From Symsagittifera roscoffensis (taxonomy: Eukaryota; Xenacoelomorpha; Acoela; Convolutidae): DNA of 64,000 nucleotides. The position numbers and the translations under genes were made by a program. The stretch covers positions 49,993,724 through 50,057,723 of the forward strand of contig NC_087068.1 in assembly GCF_963678635.1 (NCBI RefSeq), given 5' to 3'. Under the pieces are notes generated by a model. That model searched no databases, was not told the origin of the DNA, and was given only the letters and a program-made list of their open reading frames with translations. Positions 1-7,400 of this stretch are shown here, in pieces (positions within the stretch are counted from its first letter, which is position 1; every line of letters begins with the position of its first letter).

Positions 1-1056
1 GGAAAAAACCAGAAGAAATACAATCCGTATGGCGAGGACTTCGTTGTAGACCGAATAGTAGTGAGTGATGTCATAGACTCGCTGGTGGGGCTGGACGAAG
101 TAGCAATCCTAAAAGAAATCGACCTTGTGAACGATATGGATCAAGATTGGATCGACGATCGATCAGAACCGGAAGTGGAGTTCGAACCAGAAGCGGAACA
201 GACTCATGAGCAAGAACTAACAAACTTGCGCGTGCTCGAATGGCTCCACGATCTGCCGACAGATCCAAAAGAGACGATCCTGACGATTCAGGACGTCGAC
301 AGAGATGGCGTCAGATACATCAGTCATGACAATACCGAGTCCAACTGGGTCGCCCCAGATGGTCCTCTACGTGTTCCACAATCCAACCTCGGTCTCCTAG
401 ACTTTGGGCGATCGACGGGGACGTCGATGGATATTTTTGTCCGGGGAGTGGGGGTAGGACTCACCCACACCGAAAATCTCATGATAAAAAAATTAAAATC
501 GGCAAGGGAAACCGGAGAACTAGAGACAGAGGGCGAGAATGCTAAGGAACCACCTTTTGGACGAATATTTGAATCGTATTTTGATCTCCCGAACCATTAT
601 TCGAACAATATCGTGATAACGGACAGCGATTTCATACTCACGGAACGCACATGCGCCATAGCGATAACTGCGGACGTAAGCTTCAAAACAGCACTAGCGG
701 CCGACTTTAAAAGGGAGTACAAGAATATCGAGTTTTTGTGGAAACAGAGGCCGGGTGTAGGAGGAGTGATAGCGTTGCCCCCTGTTGCATCACAGATACC
801 AGGGAAATATTTGTGTTTTTTGGTTACGAAAGCTACTGATAGGCAACACGTGAATCCGGAGAGCTTGGTGTTGGCCTTGACTCGACTTAGGGATTTCCTG
901 GTTGAGAGAGGTGTGACCTCTCTCTCGTTGCCAGTGTACGATCCTAATAGGGGAAAGCTACATCCGAGAGAGTTGTACGCTCTTGTGCATGTGATATTTT
1001 CAGAGACTGACATAGAGGTTTACTTACATAAAAAATACTATCTGAGCATATGCTAA
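1..1056 (+). CDS. C-terminal part of a protein ending in a divergent macro domain (OARD1/TARG1-like), 5' end outside window
   Basis: The frame is open from base 1 to the TAA at 1054-1056 (351 visible residues, numbered from base 1), so this is the 3' end of a longer ORF; a GTG at 61 need not be the start. Residues about 209-350 resemble the macro domain of OARD1/TARG1, which binds ADP-ribose and in TARG1 removes it from proteins. I see the Val-Gly-Gly-Val-Ile-Ala-Leu-Pro strand, a Leu-Val-Thr-Lys strand with Lys277 where TARG1 has its catalytic Lys, a Gly-Val-Thr-Ser-Leu-Ser-Leu-Pro strand, and a Phe-Ser-Glu-Thr-Asp-Ile-Glu-Val-Tyr end. The usual Gly-rich Cys-Gly-Leu-Asp loop is replaced by YDPNRGKL (residues 313-320), so catalysis and perhaps ligand binding may be lost or altered. 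Residues 1-200 are acidic and unrecognised. The first codons (NPYGEDFVVDRIV) recall the end of an LTR-element Pol or a chromodomain start, but too little is visible. It lies 430 bases upstream of the giant ORF on the same strand and shares its higher G+C, suggesting one element. Confidence 0.65.
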   Translation, partial: GKNQKKYNPYGEDFVVDRIVVSDVIDSLVGLDEVAILKEIDLVNDMDQDWIDDRSEPEVEFEPEAEQTHEQELTNLRVLEWLHDLPTDPKETILTIQDVDRDGVRYISHDNTESNWVAPDGPLRVPQSNLGLLDFGRSTGTSMDIFVRGVGVGLTHTENLMIKKLKSARETGELETEGENAKEPPFGRIFESYFDLPNHYSNNIVITDSDFILTERTCAIAITADVSFKTALAADFKREYKNIEFLWKQRPGVGGVIALPPVASQIPGKYLCFLVTKATDRQHVNPESLVLALTRLRDFLVERGVTSLSLPVYDPNRGKLHPRELYALVHVIFSETDIEVYLHKKYYLSIC

Positions 1057-1219
1057 GAATTGCGCTCGGCGATAAGTGGTTTTTATTAAGTTGCTCGATA
1101 AGAATTAGAGTCAAGTTTTAGATTAGGTTAGGTCTTAGGTACAGTATTAGGGATTAGGTTTTTATGTGATGTTTATGTTATGTTATTGTGATGTTATGTT
1201 TTATGTTAGTGTCATAAAA

Positions 1220-1300
1220 GACCTGGGGCACCCCAGGTCATCAAGGTGACAGCGTACATTCATGCTACTCTGACAAAAGTAAAGGTGGACGATCCACCTT
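1220..1300 (+). promoter_or_regulatory. Two consecutive short hairpins in the spacer before the giant ORF
   Basis: GACCTGGGGCACCCCAGGTC at 1220-1239 is a perfect 9-bp stem with a 2-nt loop. AAGGTGGA-CGA-TCCACCTT at 1282-1300 is a perfect 8-bp stem. Both lie in the otherwise AT-rich 430-base gap between the macro-domain ORF and the giant ORF. They could be RNA structures controlling splicing, translation or packaging; function is inference. The rest of 1057-1486 has no ORF, only a run of degenerate TTAGG-like words at 1119-1160. Confidence 0.45.
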
Positions 1301-1401
1301 GGTGCTAAAATTTTAAATCAGAATTGAAAAAGAGAATTTCAATGGAGAGTTTTAGAGAATTGATTGATGTTGCATCTTAAAATGATGGTTCTAAGTCGCG
1401 A

Positions 1402-1413
1402 CCTGTCTTTTAG
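1402..1413 (+). promoter_or_regulatory. Candidate 3' splice site upstream of the giant ORF
   Basis: The sequence CTGTCTTTTAG forms a short pyrimidine tract ending in AG at 1413, 73 bases before the best ATG of the giant ORF. An in-frame TGA at 1418-1420 means an exon starting here would contribute only 5' leader. This would suit a spliced subgenomic mRNA for the downstream ORF, as with env mRNAs of retroelements, or a trans-splice site. Only the consensus is seen. Confidence 0.35.
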
Positions 1414-1486
1414 ATCTTGATTGATCGGAAATTGTTTACTGACACTGAATCAGAAGAGATTACACGAAGAATCAACACGAAAAGAA

Positions 1487-4400
1487 ATGGGAGATACTAA
1501 CGAACTCATGGAATTCCTCTCAGCGAGTCTAGGAGCGACTCTAGACGAGATCTATCAGCGGCTGATCGATTGTGACTTCACACGAGAAGACCCGGGGTTG
1601 GCGATGTTTGTGGTCGCACTCCTCAATGCACTGGGAAGAGAGGGTCGAGGGAATCGCCCTACGGAAGTAGTGTTGATGTTGGCCTTCGGTGAGTCCGGGA
1701 CCGCCGAGAGAGGCCGAAACCGATTGATGAGATGGAGGCGCGGAGAAATGTCCGGCCACGACCTGGCTCGTGAGCCGGGACTAGGCGAGCAAAGGGACCA
1801 CCGGCTAGGTGAGATGCCCTTACCTGTCCAACCTGCGCAGCCATTAATCGGAGCGAAGAGACAGCGTGATGGGCCAGGCCCGTCACACTCGGTCGACTCT
1901 CCAACAGCTGCTCCTCCCCTGAAGAGAGTGAGAGTGAGCGAGATAGAGATCCAGACGTCGGAAACGATTGAAACACTGGAGAAGAAGGAGAGGGACCAGA
2001 GTGAGCTGTGTGCCAAACTTCAGGAGTACAGGACCATAGCTCGGGAGAGAGACGAATGGAAAGAGAAATTCGAAGATCTGCAGGTGGCCTACAAGGAGGA
2101 TGAGATAAAGCACCTGAAGGAGCTGTATATGGCGAAGGTGAGCCAAGTGTCACCGGAAATCCTGGCGAGCATGAGGTCCTCGGAGGGATCTAACGACACA
2201 CGCCCCAGGACAACCGCGCAGGAGCTGTGCGCATCGAGAGGACCTGAGGTTCTGGATTTGCATGCATCAAAGGGGCACGAGGCTCCTCAGCAGACACGAC
2301 CGTCTGCTTCGAGTCAGAGGTTCACGATACCAGACCCTTCTGACACCTATCTAGCTCCTCAATTTCAGGAATCATTTAACCAAGTGGCCAGAGCCGCGAT
2401 GGATGAGATCAACAGAGGCACTGAACGGACACTGGCTAGGATCGTTCCTTCCCAGCGTCGTGATCATTCATCAGATGGCTCTGAGCGGGCAACCCGCACG
2501 ATAGCGTGCTCTGCGCCTGGTGGAGTCTTCAAGAAGTCTCGCGTGGTAGATATCAGGAAGAACCTGATGACACGTCATCAGTTCACGCAAGTGCCAGCCG
2601 AGCATCCTCGAGCCTGCTTGAACGACATGAGCTGGAACCCCGCCACGAGCGACCAAGTGATTCCCCCAGGGAGTCGCCATTTGATCATTGGAGACAGTCT
2701 GGTGAGAGATCTGAATGAGATCTCCGTCTATGGCCAGACTACCACTCTGTCCTTTGGAGGAGCCTCAGTGGCTCAAGTGATCAAAATGATGGAGTTCCAG
2801 GGCGAGGATCGTCTGGATACATTGATAATAATGCTGGGGACTAATGACGTCTCGAGAGCCCCCGTAACCCCAGAAAACAAGTGGGAACCTCTGTTGGTGT
2901 GTCTGTTGAATGAATTGAAGGAAAAGTATAGACCCAGGCTCGTGATCCTGTGTACGATACCGCCAAATCCTTTGGTGGGTACTACAGCTGCGGATTTTAT
3001 GAATGGCAACGTAACGCGGTGGAATGAAATGACCCGCAATCTGGTGAGGAACAATCCTGGCGAGTTGCGACTCCTGGATCTTGAAAACATGCTACGTATG
3101 ACTGATCACATCGAGCTCACCAGAGATGGAGTGCACTTCAATAGCCAACGAGGGAGACATTGGATCAACGATGTGTTTCAAACGCAGTTGAGAGAAGTGG
3201 AGCAAGAATTAAGGGCGACCGGTTCTTTGGCTCGGACCAATTCGACCGGAGGGAGTAGAGTAAGGGCAACCGTGCCCGAATCCCTCGCCAACCGCCTAGG
3301 GCCCTTGGCAACGGAGACGGTTGGAGCCGTAACCGTCGCTCCGAGCTCAAATGTGAGAGACAGGCTGGGGACTGCCCCTCCTCCCAGGCCGCAATCGATT
3401 GGAAGCCGACTCGGCAGATCGGTGGAACAGAGTAATAGAAACAACTCCCAGACCGCGTCTAGGAGGAATGATTCGCCTGCCACGACGAATCCTGCTTCGA
3501 CGGCAGGATCGTCGACAAGCACCGTGCCAGCGGAGGGAATTGAATCCGGCAGCAGGTTGCTTTGGAATAGTTCAGATCCTAGCCATTGGGGTCAGTATAA
3601 GACGGACATGTCGGCGAAGTTGAACATGAATACCCTGACGTGTCGGGAAGATGTGATGAGAATGACTGGCGGTGAAAGTCCCACAGTGTCGCGACTTTAT
3701 CGGATACCGGGCGTGGATTGGCTGCTAGCAGAGCAGGAGAAATTCAGCTCCTCGACCTCACTCCGACATGCGGACTTGGATGGATTGCCTCATGACAACA
3801 CCTTTGGACCTCTAAACACCCGGTCGCTCACCGACGTTCGAGATAGGGCACGGGAAAGGACACCACCAGTGCGCAAAGGCAAGTTTCAGACGGAGAACAA
3901 ACCCAGCAACAAGCATCACAAGATGTTTAGACAATTCTCTAAGCCACCCGGTCAGACGCCGGGCGAGTATTCTAGGGATTATCCCCGAACCACAACAGTG
4001 TTTGGAGACGACAAGAGATATGGGAATCTGAAGGCCCCAGTAGGTGATGGCCTTTTTGCAGCGTATGATCCCTTGGACATGAAGGCTGCCAAGTATCTGG
4101 TTGTGGCCGGCTCCGATTATCTCTATACACCCCGTTCTCTATTCTGGCCTGATGTGATTTTCTTAACGGCGCCTAAGCTGGACTGGGGACAGGCGATAGG
4201 CATGATGATAAGTGTACGGAGAGTGGTCAGCATGGAGCCGCAGGTGATAGTGGTTGCAGGCGCGAATGATCATCTACAAAGCAGAGGCCTATTGTCACGT
4301 CTGACGGATGGATCGATCCCGAGTAACGAAGTTATAGGGGAAGCGATCATGACACTGCTCTCGGCGATGGCCGAGGTAGAGGCAGCAGCAAGACAACGGT

Positions 4401-7400
4401 TCACCATGAATGTGGTGAAGGTGATCTTTGTATTGTCACCAGGCTACGCTGCGTTGCCTGAACCCCTTCAATTTGTGTACACGATGGTCACGACGATAGC
4501 GGAGGGGATATATAACGTGATAATTCCTGCCCCAAACAGAGTGGTGGACCCGGACAATTATTATCCGCACCGATCTGAGCTCCCCGCTGTTTGGTCTGAC
4601 ATCTCGAATGCCATACAGGGACTCAGAGATTGTAGCACAACTCGGTTGGTGCTAGACGAAGTTCTGGGGTTGGAGCTGTCCAACTTCGCAAGATTATTGA
4701 AGCTAAGACCAGGGGTAGGTGACGATCATCTGTTAGTACAACAGGTGGCTGATGATCTCTGGTTCAGGCAGATGGATCATAAAGAGAACGAGCAGGGAAG
4801 GATGATCAGGAAGAACATGACGTCAGCAGAAGAGGACCTCATGGCAATGGCTTTGCGTACGAAGCCACACAACAACATATGGTTGTATCTGTCACCGAGG
4901 CTGTGCACCTTGGGTGAAGACGCGTTTGAGCATGCGCCGGCAATAATTAAAGAGATACACGCGTATTTGAAGAGTCTACTTGATGCCCGGGAGTTGGCTG
5001 GAGGCAAGATGTTGAAGCTGATGCAAGACGTGAATACGATGTCGCTGGACAAGTTCCAAGCGGACGTGCTGGCCACGAAAGCACAGTACGAACGATCGGA
5101 TGCTATCTTGGGCGGAATGGGAGTGGGATGGACGCCATCTTTCCTATCGACGTGCTACCCGAGGGCATCTAGGAACCTGATCGCAAGTTTTGTCAAAGAC
5201 ATCAGGAAGTTGTCGATTGGCCTGGTGTTAGCCTTATACGTGACATTTGGTCATGAAAACTTTGTGAAAGGACCGGCAAACCTCTTTACCCAAGCGTTGG
5301 CCGATTTGAGGTTGGATGGACTCTTGACCCTGATTGCCATGACCTATGGTCGGCTGGGAGACTTGCTTGTGCTATTGCGTTACCCTGAACAACTGCAGGG
5401 ACCCAGTCGTGAGTTCAATGCACAGATGGAAACCGCCTCGCTCAGGAAGATGAAAGACTGGAGGACTCTCCTACTTCAATACCTCCTGCAACAGAACAGA
5501 AGCGTAACAGGAGAGGACAAAGTGGCGACGAACGCAAGCGAATGCAAACAGTATTGTGGCATGCCCTTATTAACAGACTTAGCCGTCATGATGCGGATTG
5601 ATCCGTTGGCTCTGGTCCACGGACTAAGGGAATTCGTCACAGTGGTTTATGGACCGGTGATGTCCTTTGCGTTCCCGGATGTACAAGTTAAAGCGTACAG
5701 GAATTCAGTGTTGTACGTCAACCTGGTCTCAGTAGTGGATTGTTCAGTGCTGAATTGGGTAGAGCAGAGTGAACAGAGAAAGCTGGCTAGCGATGATAGG
5801 CTGTTCGGAAGAATAGCAGAGCCAGGTTGGGTGTTGATGGATTTCAACAACCACTTCAAATGCCGAATGGGTCGTGAGGATCTGTCCCACATCCAGTTCA
5901 ACCCAAAACTCTGGAATCTGAGACCAGTGGTGAAAGATACAGGAGAGGCTGTGGGAGTACCTCAATTGCCGGGAGCCTATGCCCATGCAAAAGAGAATCA
6001 ACAGACATGGCTTCCTGGGTCCAGGCCGCTGCCGGACCAATGCCATCGATATCCACCGATAAGGAGGATGTTGTTGGGAGTCACATCTCCCATCATTGCC
6101 CCTCGTATCGGAGCGGCTCGTGACGCGGAGAAGAGAATGCAGAAGTGGAGTGGAGGGATGGAGCCGCGCTTCATCAGCTGGAACGTCGCTGCCGCGCACA
6201 CGTTCGACTTCTCATTTCCTGATGCCTGGAGCAGGAAGAAGATCAAAGCACTACCCTCCAGGAAACCAGAGGTCTCGGCTGAAACGTGGAATGAAGTGTA
6301 TTCTTCCGCGGACGACTTATCAAGACTGAAGTGGTCAGGAGAAGCGAAGGTGGTGATGCTGGAGGTGGCAAGTGAGAGCAGAGGTGGCTCATATGTAACG
6401 ATAGAGGACCTGGCCCCACATGGTGAGGAGTTAGTAGAGTTCCTGGTCGATGATGAGTTGTTTTATCATGCAGGAGACATGGCCGTACCGGCTCGGCCGG
6501 ATTCGGGCGCAGACGCACGACAAGGACCCTCGGGACCTAGGCCGAAACCTGATGCGGACGACGATGAATTGATGGATCAGGACGATAACGATGAAGGGAC
6601 CGGAAGCAAGACGGAGAAATCGGGAGAGACCGATCTAGGAGCGTTGGAAAGGGACTTGCTAGAGTACCGGTTCAGCGAAGATGACGATGGGGAAGTCGAT
6701 GGGAGTCTATTGTTGATGGCACCATCGTCCTTCATGTCTCCTACAAAGGAGGCGTCAGCCGATCTATCTCCGATAGACCCAATAAGCCAGGCTAGAGAGT
6801 GCCGAAGCAGGGATCCACAGAAGCTGCTTTATGAATCGCCAAGGAGGAGGAAAATCGAAGAGTCTATGAAGATATCGTTCCTCAGCACATTACCAGAAGA
6901 AGAATGGGAAAGATATCAAATGGAGTTGGAAGGCAAGACAGGAGCAATCTGGAGTCGAGTAAACTTCATGGAGAAATCTTGGGACGTGATAAGGCGATAT
7001 GGGACGCAGTCCATAATGAAGGTGGGATTGAACCAACCCATCATGCGTGAGGTCCTGGAGAAAATAGTGAGCTCCATGGAGTCGGATGTGCTGACCGAGT
7101 CAGTAACAGAAGACAGTGCCGATGATCAGCATGTTGCAAAGAAATTACCTGTCAGACGAGCCAGGAAAGGGCTGAAGCGACTAAAAGGGAAGACAGGAAG
7201 TCGAGCCATGAACCCGAAAGTGGTGAAGTCAAGAGCCAACGCAGTGGTGACCTCTTTAGCGAGCGCAGGTCGCTCAGGCGAGAGCGGGCAGGGAGATACT
7301 ACAACGCTGACAGGGGGAGAAAAAGAGAATCTGATACCCCCTATGCTCTTGGCAGGTCTGACCGTGACCGCCACAAGGTCGAAGAAGACGGCGCGAACCC

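Noticed and set aside
1-60. Chromodomain start (GEDFVVDRIV)
   Set aside because: The residues that follow do not continue as a chromodomain, and the upstream part is missing.
1119-1160. TTAGG words suggesting telomeric repeat
   Set aside because: Only a few imperfect copies separated by other bases; an AT-rich spacer explains them.
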